From NCBI GenBank assembly GCA_018830645.1, contig JAHJSA010000055.1, positions 61,961 through 125,960 on the forward strand: a stretch of DNA of 64,000 bases. Direction: 5' to 3'. A program made the translations under genes and the position numbers. The notes under the pieces were generated by a model, which worked only from the letters and a program-made list of their open reading frames with translations, was not told the DNA's origin and searched no databases. The stretch is from Actinomycetota bacterium. GTDB taxonomy: Bacteria > Actinomycetota > Thermoleophilia > RBG-16-64-13. Below are positions 1 through 9,220 of this stretch, in pieces; positions within the stretch are counted from its first letter, which is position 1; each line of letters opens with the position of its first letter.

Positions 1-232
1 CCCAGTAGGCCAGCATCACGGACACGGCCACGAGCAGCACCGTCACCAGGAGCATGAACCCGCCCATCCGCAGGATGTAGCCGGTGTCGCCCTTGGCCAC
101 GCCGTCGTTGATGATCTTGGCGTTCAAGTCGGGCAGATACAGGTTGGCGAAGGTTTGTGCGAGAGCCAGCAAGACGACCAGCACGAGTGCCTTGCGATAG
201 TCTCGAACGAGGACCGCCAAGAGTCGCATCAT
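1..232 (-). CDS. ABC exporter permease/ATPase, N-terminal part only
   Basis: Partial gene that runs off the left edge; only the first 77 residues are visible. They read MMRLLAVLVRDYRKALVLVV and continue through a first membrane helix, a short loop (about residues 32-50, with NLYLPDLNAKIINDGV) and a second helix. This is the usual start of the transmembrane domain of a type IV ABC exporter of the MdlB/LmrA kind; the ATPase domain lies outside the window. The start ATG overlaps the stop of the upstream marR gene as ATGA, so the two are probably translationally coupled and the MarR protein probably controls the exporter. Substrate unknown. Confidence 0.75.
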   Translation of the reverse strand, partial: MMRLLAVLVRDYRKALVLVVLLALAQTFANLYLPDLNAKIINDGVAKGDTGYILRMGGFMLLVTVLLVAVSVMLAYW

Positions 233-894
233 CGGGCCGGCTCCTCTCCGGACGCGGGCGCCGGGCGCGTGGCGAGCGCAGCTGGGGGCGCCTCCACCGG
301 CGCAACTCCGGGCGCCGCGGACGCCTCCACCGGCGCAGCTCCGGGCGCCGCGGAAGCCGCAGACGCTTCGACCGGTGCCGTGTGCGGCGCCTCGGCGTCG
401 CCCAGGAGGCGGGCGGAGTGATCTGACACCTCATCGAGCAGACGCCGGAGTTCGCGTCGGTCGGCTTCTGAGAGGACACCGATGGTCAGGTTGATATGGT
501 CCGCCCACTTGGCGTGCAGTTCGCCTTCCCGCCGGCGACCGTCCGGCGTGAGGAACACACGGGTGAGACGCCGGTCACGTTCATCGGCGCGCCTCGCCAC
601 GGCTCCCGCCGTCTCCAAGGCCTGCAGCAGCTTGGTCACCCGGGGGCGCGACAGGTGGAGGACTTCCGCCAGGTCACGTTGGCTGATGCCGTCGTTCTCG
701 ACGAGGATTCGGAGGCAGAAAGCCTCCCCGTGGTGGCCGCCCTGCTGCGACAAGGTCTTCATCACCAGCTGGCGCTGAAGCTGGATCGCCCTTCTGAGTG
801 CGTGGAACACCTGGGAGGTGAGCTCATCGACGCCTTCGAATTCCAGCGTCAGAGGAGGGGGGCTGCCGGTTGCGTCATGCACGATCTGCCACAT
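229..894 (-). CDS. MarR family transcriptional regulator with Ala/Pro-rich tail
   Basis: A 221-residue protein with a winged helix typical of MarR: about residues 68-115 carry ILVENDGISQRDLAEVLHLS and the recognition helix RPRVTKLLQALE, followed by the wing RRADERDRRLTRVFLTPDGR. MarR proteins are dimeric repressors that usually sense small aromatic ligands. The last 50 or so residues are an unusual low-complexity tail built on repeats of APVEAS/APGAAPVEA, longer than the normal 140-160-residue family length. The gene overlaps the downstream exporter by four bases, the classic MarR-efflux pair, so autoregulation plus control of the pump is expected. Confidence 0.85.
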   Translation of the reverse strand: MWQIVHDATGSPPPLTLEFEGVDELTSQVFHALRRAIQLQRQLVMKTLSQQGGHHGEAFCLRILVENDGISQRDLAEVLHLSRPRVTKLLQALETAGAVARRADERDRRLTRVFLTPDGRRREGELHAKWADHINLTIGVLSEADRRELRRLLDEVSDHSARLLGDAEAPHTAPVEASAASAAPGAAPVEASAAPGVAPVEAPPAALATRPAPASGEEPAR

Positions 895-970
895 CCTTCT
901 CGGGGGCCGTCTCGGGGGACTGCCCGGGGCCGAATCGAAGCCGAATAGGGGGCCGACTTCTCAGGCGTTC

Positions 971-991
971 GTTTCTCCCGAAACAGTTTCG
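971..991. promoter_or_regulatory. Candidate MarR operator upstream of the marR-exporter operon
   Basis: Two overlapping inverted repeats lie about 80-95 bases upstream of the marR start: GTTTC(4 nt)GAAAC and CGAAAC-A-GTTTCG, the second perfect with a single-base centre. MarR proteins bind such pseudo-palindromes in their own promoters. The assignment rests on position and symmetry only. Confidence 0.35.
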
Positions 992-1148
992 CACGGAATC
1001 GTTTTTGCGACAAGGGGGCGCTCGGTGGAGCAGAGGATTGCTGGGGGCGGGAGGCGCCGCACTCGGGAGGCTCGCCAAACGCAACCCGGGCGAAGACGGG
1101 CCTCGGGTCAGTCCCCGTGTCGTGACGCCGACGGGTGGTGCGGTCGAC

Positions 1149-1968
1149 TCACTTCGCGCCGCCTTCCAGCCGCTTCCTCAGATTCAGTACCTTCCAGGCC
1201 ATCACGGGATCGATTGCCGCGCGCGCCGGCACATCTGGCCACGCGCCCAGCAGTAGCTCCGGTCGATACTCGGCGTTGTCGGCCAGCAGGGGGTCATGAA
1301 TATGCGCTCGGGGTCGGAAACGGAGCTGAGTGGAGAAAGCCACCGAGTAGCCTCCTCGAGCATGACTTCGAACCGCGGTGTCTCATCCGCTCAAAGCATC
1401 GCGAAGAGTGGCTCTATGAAGCCAGGCGTCGGATGGTGGAAGCGCTCCAACGCGACCGCTGGGTCCTTCGCAAACGGGAAGGGATCCGCCGTGCACATCG
1501 CTCGAACCGCAAGCGCCCGCGCCAGCGGCTCCCACAGGAGGTGCGGCACCGAGACGGCCAAGCGATAGAGATCGTACAGATCCCGCGCCACAAGACGCTC
1601 CATCATGGCCTTGATCTTGCCGGCCGCAAGCTCCGGTAGCGGCAGAACCGGAAACGACACCGGCGGGTCTGCGAAGTCACAGGCTCGCTCCTCCGGCTCC
1701 AGCATCGGTACGTGAGCAAGGTAGGCAACGTCCACCTTCACGTGATCGCCGGGGTACTTCACCCGATATGTCTGACCGCTGTGCTCGTCGTTCGTGCTTT
1801 GCGTAACGTATCCGAGGGCTTCCAGCACCTCACGAAAGCGCGCGTCGACGTTCGGTCGCATGGCGCGCATCTCGTTCGCGTCCGTCGTTCCAACGAACAT
1901 CAACGCTCGGCTTTGTCAACAACGGATGGAGTGAACCCAATCGGCAGAGTGAGAATCGGTCGCGTCAT
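1149..1968 (-). pseudogene. AbiEii/AbiGii-type nucleotidyltransferase toxin, degraded
   Basis: Remnant of the toxin gene of an AbiE (type IV TA) pair. It starts with an ATGA overlap with the antitoxin gene and encodes MTRPILTLPIGFTPSVVDKA, then a stop at 1900. The next recognisable piece, in another frame (1391-1903), begins FVGTTDANEMRAMRPNVDAR and covers the middle of the family (LAAGKIKAMMERLVARDLYDLY). A third piece (1149-1343) has the C-terminal signature NAEYRPELLLGAWPDVPAR followed by MAWKVLNLRKRL. The segment that should hold the catalytic GG-T-A-L...R-x-S-x-D-x-D core is missing between the first two pieces, and the frame changes again before the third. The protein cannot be an active nucleotidyltransferase. 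Confidence 0.8.
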
Positions 1969-2771
1969 CCCCGGGCCCACTCGCGATACGAGTCATCTGC
2001 CGGAACATAGAGACGCCAGCGGGATACGAATCGGTGACGCTTCTCGCCAACCTCGGGCAGAAGCCGGTACGTTCCCCTACGGAGGGTTGCGCGCATCTGT
2101 TCGAGCACGCCGGCATCTGTGTACCACCTCTCCTCGAACATCTCGAGTACCCAACCGACACGGGCAGTCAGCGTCGGAGACCCCAGGAGCAGCGTGTAGT
2201 CAGCAACTCGTTCCGCCGAGATCGATGTGAACCCGCCAACGCTGCGCAGCAACTCCTCAAGCCCCCCGGCAAGACGCGGGTGGCGAAGACAATCAACTAG
2301 CGTACGTTCTTTGGTGGTCACCGGCACGATCGCCTGGCCCGCCCGTACACGTGTCACGAACCCGTCCAACACGGCGGGCGATCTTGACACCGGCGGCGCG
2401 ACTCGATGGAATCGATGCCCGCGAACCTCGAAGTCACTCACCTTGCCGGCGGACGTGAAATACACGGTGCGCAGCGGCGTGTGGGCGACCCCATGCGCCT
2501 CGAGAGCCGTATGGTGACTGAGAACAGCGTCCTCCGCAACCTTGGTGGCCACTACGTACACGTTGGGAACCCGGTCTCGATACACACCCAGGTTCGACGC
2601 ATAGAGGCCACGCCTAACGCGGTAGGCCGAACCCCGTCTCACAGCGTTCTGCAGGTTTGTGTAGCGCGTCCGCCGCGACACGGCCGGATCGACGATAGCC
2701 GCATACTCCTCTAGAGTGAAGACCTCGTGGTCCTCGAGAAAGCGACGCGTCGCGGATGGCTTGGTGTTCAT
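1965..2771 (-). CDS. AbiEi family antitoxin / transcriptional regulator
   Basis: An intact 268-residue protein of the AbiEi type. It has an N-terminal winged helix (FTLEEYAAIVDPAVSRRTRY, then RGSAYRVRRGLYASNLGVYR) and the typical middle stretch VATKVAEDAVLSHHTALEAH followed by GVAHTPLRTVYF. The C-terminal half carries TKERTLVDCL, seen in all three AbiEi copies of this window. In AbiE systems AbiEi represses its own operon and neutralises the AbiEii toxin. Here its partner is a pseudogene, so the protein is an orphan. It is clearly related to the copy at 50379-51194 (shared GVAHxP, TxxERTLVDCL and WSLYVP/WRLYVP motifs). Confidence 0.85.
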   Translation of the reverse strand: MNTKPSATRRFLEDHEVFTLEEYAAIVDPAVSRRTRYTNLQNAVRRGSAYRVRRGLYASNLGVYRDRVPNVYVVATKVAEDAVLSHHTALEAHGVAHTPLRTVYFTSAGKVSDFEVRGHRFHRVAPPVSRSPAVLDGFVTRVRAGQAIVPVTTKERTLVDCLRHPRLAGGLEELLRSVGGFTSISAERVADYTLLLGSPTLTARVGWVLEMFEERWYTDAGVLEQMRATLRRGTYRLLPEVGEKRHRFVSRWRLYVPADDSYREWARG

Positions 2772-2772
2772 G

Positions 2773-2820
2773 TATCACGCCCAATACATAGATTATTACG
2801 TACTACGTGATCATGATAAC
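2773..2820. promoter_or_regulatory. AT-rich promoter/operator of the abiEi gene
   Basis: This stretch just upstream of the antitoxin start is strikingly AT-rich against its GC-rich surroundings. It contains ATCACG (2774-2779) and its complement CGTGAT (2806-2811), plus a TACGTA palindrome between them. AbiEi proteins autorepress by binding inverted repeats in this position. The exact core promoter is not resolved. Confidence 0.3.
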
Positions 2821-2990
2821 ACCGGAGGCCGAGATGTGGGGCGCCGATATCATGCGGGACTCTCAGCTCACCGACGCCCTCGGACGCCCGCGTCAGGGGG
2901 TACGCGGGTGGCTACGCCGTCTCCGCCCCGGTATGCTCCCCGTCATGCACCCACGCAGAATGGGACGAACGTGACGACCACCTCGCGAAC

Positions 2991-4298
2991 GTGACGACCG
3001 CCTCCGCCCCCCGCGCCTCCTCCCGCGTGGGCAAGCTGGCGGTCGCCGGCAGCGCACTCGCGCTGTTCTGGCCTGGGGCCTTCGCCTTCGGAATGCCGGG
3101 GGTCCTCGGGCCGCACTGGCAGGAAGCGTTTGGCGTGGGTCGCGGCGCGGTGGGAGCGATCATCTTCTTCATGCTCGCGGCTCTCGGCGTCTTCATGTTC
3201 CTGGTGGGCACCTGGCAAGAACGATTGGGGCCGAGGGCTATGCTCGCCATCGGCGCGGCGTTGGCCGGACTGGGCGTCGTGGCCTTGCCCTTCGCCTCGA
3301 GCATCTACCTGGTCTACGCATGGGCCTTCGTCAGCGGGGCGTCTTCGTGCTTCGTGATGATCCCGGCCCTGACCGTGGTGCAACGCTGGTATCCGAAGCG
3401 ACGGGGGCTGGTGTCGGGCATAGTGAACCTGGTGTTCGGTTTGGCAGGCGCCATCATGTCGCCACTCTTCGCGGAGGCGCTGGGGGCGATGGGCTACCGG
3501 GCGATGTGCGTGGTCGCGGGGATCCTCGCCCTGGGATTCGGAGTGGCCCTATCCCGGCTGGTCTCCCTGCCCGCTGACGCCGACCTCGAGGAAGCCGTCG
3601 TCCCAGCCGGAGAAGAACCCATTTCCGAGCGCCGAATCGGGGTGGTCGATGGACGTGGCGCCCCCCTGGCCGTGCCCTCGCTCACGGTGGGCCAAAGCCT
3701 GCGCACCCGCAACTTCTGGCTCATCTGGACGGTGTGGGCGCTCCATGGCGCCGCCAGCGTGTCAATGGTGTCTCTGTCGGTGGACTTCGGCGTGTCCCGC
3801 GGATTCGAGTTCGAATCGGCCGTGGTGATCCTCACGGCGTTCAATGTGACCAACGGGCTCAGCCGCATCGTCACGGGCTACTTCTCAGATCGTATCCACC
3901 GGGTTCGTACGATGGGAGCCACGTTCCTCGCCGCCGGCCTCGCCTACTTCATGCTGCCTCATGTCGATTCGTTGGGAACGATCGCCGTGCTGGCTGCGAT
4001 CGTGGGCTTCGGGTTCGGCACGCTCTTCGCGGTGTCGGCGCCTCTGGCGGTCGACTGCTTCGGGATCGGGCACTTCGGGGCGGTGTACGGCCTTGTCTTC
4101 ACGGCGTACGGGTTCGTGGCGGGAGCCCTTGGACCCCTCCTTGCCGGAACGTTGGCGGACACCGGCGGCGGATACCCGTTGGTGTTCGGGTATCTCGGCG
4201 CGCTGTGCCTGACCTCGGCCATCCTCATCCAGTTCGTCCGACCCCCGAGCAGGCGCCCCCTGGTACTGGAAGGCCGGCCGGCTCTGCCAGCAGCATGA
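2991..4298 (+). CDS. MFS transporter, oxalate:formate antiporter-like
   Basis: A 435-residue major facilitator with twelve predicted membrane helices in two halves joined by a central loop at about residues 195-235. Features of the monocarboxylate/OFA branch are visible: GAVGAIIFFMLAALGVFMFL in the first half, QRWYPKRRGLVSGIV in the loop after helix 4, and TGYFSDRIHR in the second half. Family members carry small carboxylates, either by proton symport or by exchange. It is followed after 190 bases by flavin/Fe-S oxidoreductases, so import of their hydroxy-acid substrate is a reasonable guess. A GTG start is used; an in-frame GTG 18 bases upstream is also possible. Confidence 0.8.
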   Translation: MTTASAPRASSRVGKLAVAGSALALFWPGAFAFGMPGVLGPHWQEAFGVGRGAVGAIIFFMLAALGVFMFLVGTWQERLGPRAMLAIGAALAGLGVVALPFASSIYLVYAWAFVSGASSCFVMIPALTVVQRWYPKRRGLVSGIVNLVFGLAGAIMSPLFAEALGAMGYRAMCVVAGILALGFGVALSRLVSLPADADLEEAVVPAGEEPISERRIGVVDGRGAPLAVPSLTVGQSLRTRNFWLIWTVWALHGAASVSMVSLSVDFGVSRGFEFESAVVILTAFNVTNGLSRIVTGYFSDRIHRVRTMGATFLAAGLAYFMLPHVDSLGTIAVLAAIVGFGFGTLFAVSAPLAVDCFGIGHFGAVYGLVFTAYGFVAGALGPLLAGTLADTGGGYPLVFGYLGALCLTSAILIQFVRPPSRRPLVLEGRPALPAA

Positions 4299-4490
4299 CG
4301 AGAATCACTCCGGCGACCCGGTGTGCGCTTGGGCGCGACGCCGCCGTCCTCCAACACGTGGGCACCCTTCCCCGAGCCACGACGACACCACCATTCGAAA
4401 GATACGGATTTGTCATTGAGATGGCACTCGCAAGATGAAAGAGTAATCAGACAACAGACGACATAAGACCTCTGTAGGGGGCACTGAGCG

Positions 4491-5987
4491 ATGGGGAATG
4501 CGATCGGCCGGGCCGTGGACGCGAGAGACGCGCTGGCCGAGATCGTCAGGGGCGAGCACGTGAGCGACGATCCCGCGACGCTGGCGGGGTTCACCCGCGA
4601 CCACAGCGACGAGCTGCCCATCCCCCCGTGGTTCGTCGTACGACCCGGAGACGAATCCCAGGTGCGGGAGTTGGTGGGTTGGGCTAACGCCACGGGGACG
4701 CCCCTTGTACCCGTCAGTTCGGGGCCGCCACACTTCCGCGGGGACACCGTGCCCGGCAGACCCGGGGCGGTCGTGGTGGACCTCCGCCGCATGAAGGCCA
4801 TACGGAGGATCGACCGCCGAAACAAGCTGGCCGTGATCGAACCCGGCGTCACGTACGCCCAGCTGCAGCCGGCACTGGCCGCCGAGGGACTGCGGGTGGT
4901 CACGCCGCTACGCCCGCGGGCGGGCAAGTCCGTGATCGCCGCCCTCCTGGAGCGCGAGCCGACCCTCGTGCCCCGCTACCACTACGCCTTCCCCGAGCCC
5001 CTGCGGAACTGCGGGGTCGTATGGGGGAACGGCGAAGCCACCTACACGGGCGAAGCCGGGTACGGACCACCTTCACTCGACGCGCAGTGGGCGGCGGGCA
5101 TGCGCCAGGTGGACCCCAAGGGACCCGCGCAGACCGACTTCGTGCGCCTGCTCTCCGGAGCCCAGGGTACGCTCGGCATCGTGACCTGGGCCTCCGTGAA
5201 ATGCACACTTCTTCCGGAGACGCGCAAGGTCGTCTTCGTGCCGGCCCACCGGCTGGAGCACCTGATCGGCGTCTGCGGGCGCCTGCAGCGGCTGCGGCTG
5301 GGCGAGGAGGTGCTCCTCGCCAGCGGGTCGCTGCTGGCCTCCCTGATGGCCCCGATGCGAGAGGCCGACCGCTCGGAGCTCCCGCCGTGGACCCTCGTCG
5401 TAGGGCTGGCGGGACGGGCCATGTTCCCAGAGGAGTGCCTGGCGGTGCAGGAGACCGACGTGCGAGAGGTGGTGGCCGACCTCGGCCGGGAGCACGGCCT
5501 CGAGGTGGCGGACGGTCTCCCCGGGATCGACTCAGATGGGATGCTCGAGATCCTCACCGGCGTCTCCGCCGAGCCCTACTGGCGACTCGCCGACAAGGGC
5601 GACTGCCGCGAGGTGTTCTTCAACGCCACCCTCGACAAGCTGCCGGATCTCGTCGCCGCGGCGCTGTGGCTGGCCGAAGAGAGCGGCTACCCCGCCGCCG
5701 ACGTGGGCGTCTACATCCAGCCGCAGCAACAGGGCGTGGTGCATCACTGCGAGTTCACGCTGCCCTTCGACCCGGCCGACGCGGACGAGGCCGCCGCCGT
5801 GCGCGCCTTCCACACCACCGCCGTGGAGCGCCTCGCCCCCGCCGGCGCCTACTTCTCCAGACCGTACGGCCCGTGGGCCAACCCGGTGTATGCCCGTGAC
5901 GGAGGTTCCACCGCGATGCTGCGGACGATCAAGGGTGTCTTCGACCCCAATAACGTGCTCAACCCAGGAAAGCTGTGTTTCCGATGA
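4491..5987 (+). CDS. FAD-binding oxidoreductase (GlcD/VAO fold), first subunit
   Basis: A 498-residue flavoprotein of the vanillyl-alcohol-oxidase fold. The FAD-binding domain is seen at about residues 30-240: VVRPGDESQVRELVGWANAT, PGAVVVDLRRMKAIRRID and LAVIEPGVTYAQLQPAL, then the late motif SGAQGTLGIVTWASVKC. The C-terminal cap ends with TIKGVFDPNNVLNPGKLCF, the standard last motif of GlcD-like enzymes. Relatives oxidise 2-hydroxy acids or aromatic alcohols. The gene is first in a run with a CCG Fe-S protein and a second flavoprotein, so it is probably one subunit of a complex passing electrons through Fe-S clusters. The exact substrate cannot be read from sequence. Confidence 0.8.
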   Translation: MGNAIGRAVDARDALAEIVRGEHVSDDPATLAGFTRDHSDELPIPPWFVVRPGDESQVRELVGWANATGTPLVPVSSGPPHFRGDTVPGRPGAVVVDLRRMKAIRRIDRRNKLAVIEPGVTYAQLQPALAAEGLRVVTPLRPRAGKSVIAALLEREPTLVPRYHYAFPEPLRNCGVVWGNGEATYTGEAGYGPPSLDAQWAAGMRQVDPKGPAQTDFVRLLSGAQGTLGIVTWASVKCTLLPETRKVVFVPAHRLEHLIGVCGRLQRLRLGEEVLLASGSLLASLMAPMREADRSELPPWTLVVGLAGRAMFPEECLAVQETDVREVVADLGREHGLEVADGLPGIDSDGMLEILTGVSAEPYWRLADKGDCREVFFNATLDKLPDLVAAALWLAEESGYPAADVGVYIQPQQQGVVHHCEFTLPFDPADADEAAAVRAFHTTAVERLAPAGAYFSRPYGPWANPVYARDGGSTAMLRTIKGVFDPNNVLNPGKLCFR

Positions 5988-6062
5988 GAGCCGCGCTTCA
6001 AGTTTCGACGCCGGCCCCTTCCGCCGCCGCTCGGGGGAACGGGTTATGAAGGAGAAGACCGG

Positions 6063-7472
6063 ATGGCGCTGATCGACTATCGGCCGGACGCGATGCGGTG
6101 CACCCGCTGCTCCTACTGCAAGTGGGTCCCGCTCGACCTGGTCAAAAGCTGGCGGTACGCCAAGGGCTGCCCCAGCGTGGAACACGGCCGCTTCCACTCG
6201 TATTCGGGCGGCGGTCGACTGATCACCTACCTCTCACTGCTCGACGGGCGGAGCGAGGTCACCGACCGCGTGGTCGATATCGCGTTCAAGTGCCAGCTAT
6301 GCGGCAACTGCGACGTCACCTGCAAGGTGTGCCGATACGACATGGAGCCGCTGGCGGCCCAGCACGAGTTCCGCTTCTGGCTGGTGGAGCAGGGGCGCGT
6401 CCCGACCCGCTACGAGAGCATCATCGACGGCTACCGGCGCCGCGGCACCATGGTCGGCGACCCGAACACCCTGGTCGGCGACCCGCAGAGCGACGGCCTG
6501 CGCTGGGCCCGTGACCTCCGAGTGAAGGACCTCAACACCGATCGGGGCGAAGTACTGCTCCACCCCGGCTGCCGTTTCTCGTACGACGGGGGTCTCGGGC
6601 CGGTGGCGCGCACCTCGTTGGAGATCCTCCAGGAGGCGGGGCTCGATGTAGGCGTGCTCGGCGCGGGCCGCTGCTGTGGGGGCCGCGTCTATCACATGGG
6701 CTACCGCGACGACTTCACCACGGCCGCCGAGGCCACCCTCGCCGCCTGGGAGGCGGCCGGGGTGAAGACAGTGGTGACCTTGTGCGCCGACTGCTACCAC
6801 ACCTTCAAGCGTCTCTACGCGGAACGGGGTTCGTCGGTGGAGGTGGTGCACATGGTCGAGATGGTCGCCCGGCTCCTCGCAGAAGGGCGGCTCGAGTTCA
6901 CCGAGGAGGTGCCGCTCACGGTCACCTACCACGACCCGTGCCATCTCGGGCGCCAGGGCGAGCCCTATGTGCCCTGGGACGGTGTGGAGAAGAAGATCTT
7001 CGGCCAGGCGGTGGTCTACGACCCGCCGCGGCCCCGCTACAACGGTGCCCAAGGCATCTACGACGCACCGCGCGACGTGCTGCGAGCGATCCCCGGCCTG
7101 GAGCTGGTGGAGATGGAACGAAGCCGCGAAGCCGCGTGGTGCTGCGGAGCAGGTGGCGGCGTGCGCGAGGCCTTCCCCGAGTTCAACGCCTGGACCGCCG
7201 CCGAACGCGTGGAGGAGGCGCGAAGCACCGGCGCCGACGCCGTGGTGAGCGCGTGCCCCTGGTGCGAGCGCAACTTCCTCGACGCCCTGCGCGGACCCCG
7301 GGGAGGCGACGGCACCGGCGTGGCCGCGCCGTTCCAAGACTCCGGCGTGGCCGCAGCGCCTGCCGGGCGCGGAGTGGCCGCCCCCGGAGTGACCGCGGCG
7401 GCGGACGCCCCGTTCCAGGTGTTCGACGTGCTCGATCTCGTGCGCCAAGCACTCCCCAGAAAGGGGGCCTGA
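6063..7472 (+). CDS. CCG-domain Fe-S oxidoreductase subunit (GlcF/HdrD-like)
   Basis: A 469-residue protein with two N-terminal cluster motifs and two cysteine-rich CCG domains. The second motif is canonical 4Fe-4S (C77-x2-C80-x2-C83-x3-C87). The first is irregular: C13-x2-C16-x2-C19 with the fourth cysteine possibly C36. The CCG domains show RCCGGRVYHMGY with CADCYHTF, then DPCHLGRQ, AWCCGAGGGVREAFPE and ACPWCERNF. Such proteins hand electrons from a flavin subunit to quinone or another carrier. A low-complexity Gly/Ala/Val stretch (about residues 412-450) precedes the C-terminus. The start follows an AAGGAGAAG ribosome site, and the next gene begins five bases after the stop, so they form one operon. 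Confidence 0.8.
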   Translation: MALIDYRPDAMRCTRCSYCKWVPLDLVKSWRYAKGCPSVEHGRFHSYSGGGRLITYLSLLDGRSEVTDRVVDIAFKCQLCGNCDVTCKVCRYDMEPLAAQHEFRFWLVEQGRVPTRYESIIDGYRRRGTMVGDPNTLVGDPQSDGLRWARDLRVKDLNTDRGEVLLHPGCRFSYDGGLGPVARTSLEILQEAGLDVGVLGAGRCCGGRVYHMGYRDDFTTAAEATLAAWEAAGVKTVVTLCADCYHTFKRLYAERGSSVEVVHMVEMVARLLAEGRLEFTEEVPLTVTYHDPCHLGRQGEPYVPWDGVEKKIFGQAVVYDPPRPRYNGAQGIYDAPRDVLRAIPGLELVEMERSREAAWCCGAGGGVREAFPEFNAWTAAERVEEARSTGADAVVSACPWCERNFLDALRGPRGGDGTGVAAPFQDSGVAAAPAGRGVAAPGVTAAADAPFQVFDVLDLVRQALPRKGA

Positions 7473-7476
7473 CGAC

Positions 7477-9117
7477 ATGGGATTCACCCCCGAGGTATAC
7501 AAGCTGTTCGAGGATATCGTCGGCCCGGAGAACGTCTCTGACGACCCGGCCGTGCTCGATTCGTACGCCTTCGAGGTGCTCGCCGACCTCGTGCGTCCCG
7601 AGCAGAGCCACTACATGCCCCGACCGGTCGCCGTAGCGCTCCCCGGCACTACCGAAGAGGTGCAGGCCCTGGTGCGCGTGTGCAACGTGCACCGCATCAA
7701 GGTGAAACCGCTCTCGACAGGCTGGTATCACTTCGCGGCGCCCCAGAGCGACGAGCACGACACCCTCCAGCTCGACATGCGCCGCATGGACCGTATCCTC
7801 GAGATCGACGAGACCAACATGGTCGCCGTCATCGAGCCCTACGTGATCGCCGCCCAACTGCAGGCCGAGGTGATGAAGCTCGGGCTCAATATCAACGTCA
7901 CGGGGGCGGGCGCCTCGTGCTCCATCCTGGCGAGCGCGTGTGCATACGCCGGGCAGGGGCCGATGGCCTACTGGATGGGCGGCAACGCCGAGAACCTGCT
8001 TGCCTTGGAGTGGGTCACGCCCACCGGAGACGTGGTGCGCACGGGGTCTCTGGGCTCCGGCGCCGGGTGGTTCGCCGCCGAAGGCCCCGGGCCGAGCGTG
8101 CGCGGCGTCTGTCGAGGCACCTTCGGGTCGCGGGGCGGCATGGGTGTCTACACGAAGTGCGCCATCAAGCTCTGCCATCGCCCGGGCACCACCGAGTGGA
8201 ACGTGCACGGTACCACCCCGGCATACCGCCTGCCGGTGGACGACCTCTTCCGTGTCTACACCCTGGCCGTGCCGTCGTGGGACGCCTGGGCCGACCTCTA
8301 CTACAAGATCTACGACAACGAGATCGGCTACATCTTCCACCGCCAGTTCAACCTGGCCGGAGCCAACCTGGCCCCGGCGTTCTGGCTCATGTACAACGAC
8401 CACACCAAGACCCTCGGCGACGTCGAGTGGATGGCGCAGGACCCGGCCGTCAAGGAACTGACGGAGGAGATGCGCATCTCCTTCCAGTTCATCATGGCCG
8501 GCCGGAGCACGGGCGACATCGAGCTGCAGGACCGGGTCCTCGACGCGCTGCTGCAACAGGTGGGCGGCTGGAAGGTGGAGCGGTTCTGCGAGGACGACAT
8601 GGCCGAGTTCACCAACATGTACCTGCAGCGGCTGGGTCACAAGCACATCAACTACGTGTGGGCCGGGGGGTACGTCGGCACCTGGATGCAGATCGGCACG
8701 CCCGACTGGGTGAAGAACTACATCCCCATCGCCTCGGCGGGACTTGAACGTGACGCCGCCGACGGCCTTCTGGTGCAGTGCGGCGGCGACGCCATGATGG
8801 GTTCGGGCAGCGGCTTCCCCGGCGGCGGCGTCACCGGTCTCGAGCAGTTCGTCTCCTACGACGCCAACGACCTCGAGTCCACCCGCGCCGCCGTCCGCCA
8901 CATGGAAGACGCCGTGAAGGACGCCGCCTCGCACGGCCTGCCACCCGGAAAGGAGGGTCTCTACCTCGAACTCAGCAAGACTGACGAGCAGGTGCACGCG
9001 GAGTTGGCCGCCGCGAACCAACCGGCCATCTTCCGGTTCCAGCGCAAGATCAAGGACGCCATCGATCCGAACGACATAGGCGACCGGCTGTACGCCACGC
9101 TGCCGCCGGAGGGGTAG
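7477..9117 (+). CDS. FAD-binding oxidoreductase (VAO fold), second subunit
   Basis: A 546-residue FAD-linked oxidase. Its opening VSDDPAVLDSYAFEVLADLV parallels the start of the flavoprotein two genes upstream (VSDDPATLAGFTRDHSDEL), so the two look like ancient paralogues. FAD-domain signatures are LPGTTEEVQALVRVCNVHRI, LQLDMRRMDRILEIDETNMV and VIEPYVIAAQL, then a glycine-rich segment with GAGASCSILASACAYAGQG and, later, GTFGSRGGMGVYTKCAIKL. The C-terminus has FQRKIKDAIDPNDIGDR. A pair of VAO flavoproteins around a CCG Fe-S protein recalls GlcDEF and related lactate/glycolate oxidases, but both subunits here are full length. Substrate unknown. Confidence 0.8.
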   Translation: MGFTPEVYKLFEDIVGPENVSDDPAVLDSYAFEVLADLVRPEQSHYMPRPVAVALPGTTEEVQALVRVCNVHRIKVKPLSTGWYHFAAPQSDEHDTLQLDMRRMDRILEIDETNMVAVIEPYVIAAQLQAEVMKLGLNINVTGAGASCSILASACAYAGQGPMAYWMGGNAENLLALEWVTPTGDVVRTGSLGSGAGWFAAEGPGPSVRGVCRGTFGSRGGMGVYTKCAIKLCHRPGTTEWNVHGTTPAYRLPVDDLFRVYTLAVPSWDAWADLYYKIYDNEIGYIFHRQFNLAGANLAPAFWLMYNDHTKTLGDVEWMAQDPAVKELTEEMRISFQFIMAGRSTGDIELQDRVLDALLQQVGGWKVERFCEDDMAEFTNMYLQRLGHKHINYVWAGGYVGTWMQIGTPDWVKNYIPIASAGLERDAADGLLVQCGGDAMMGSGSGFPGGGVTGLEQFVSYDANDLESTRAAVRHMEDAVKDAASHGLPPGKEGLYLELSKTDEQVHAELAAANQPAIFRFQRKIKDAIDPNDIGDRLYATLPPEG

Positions 9118-9220
9118 ATTCCGCGGCGCGAGCAGGTCCCATCGCGGGGCCGCAGGCCGGTTCTGTCGGATACAATGAAGACGCTCACAAGCGGACCAAC
9201 CGAATGGGGGTACGTCGATC

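Noticed and set aside
5021..5899. Long arginine-rich open frame overlapping the first FAD oxidase gene
   Set aside because: Shadow frame created by GC-rich codons of the real gene; no family features and no ribosome site.
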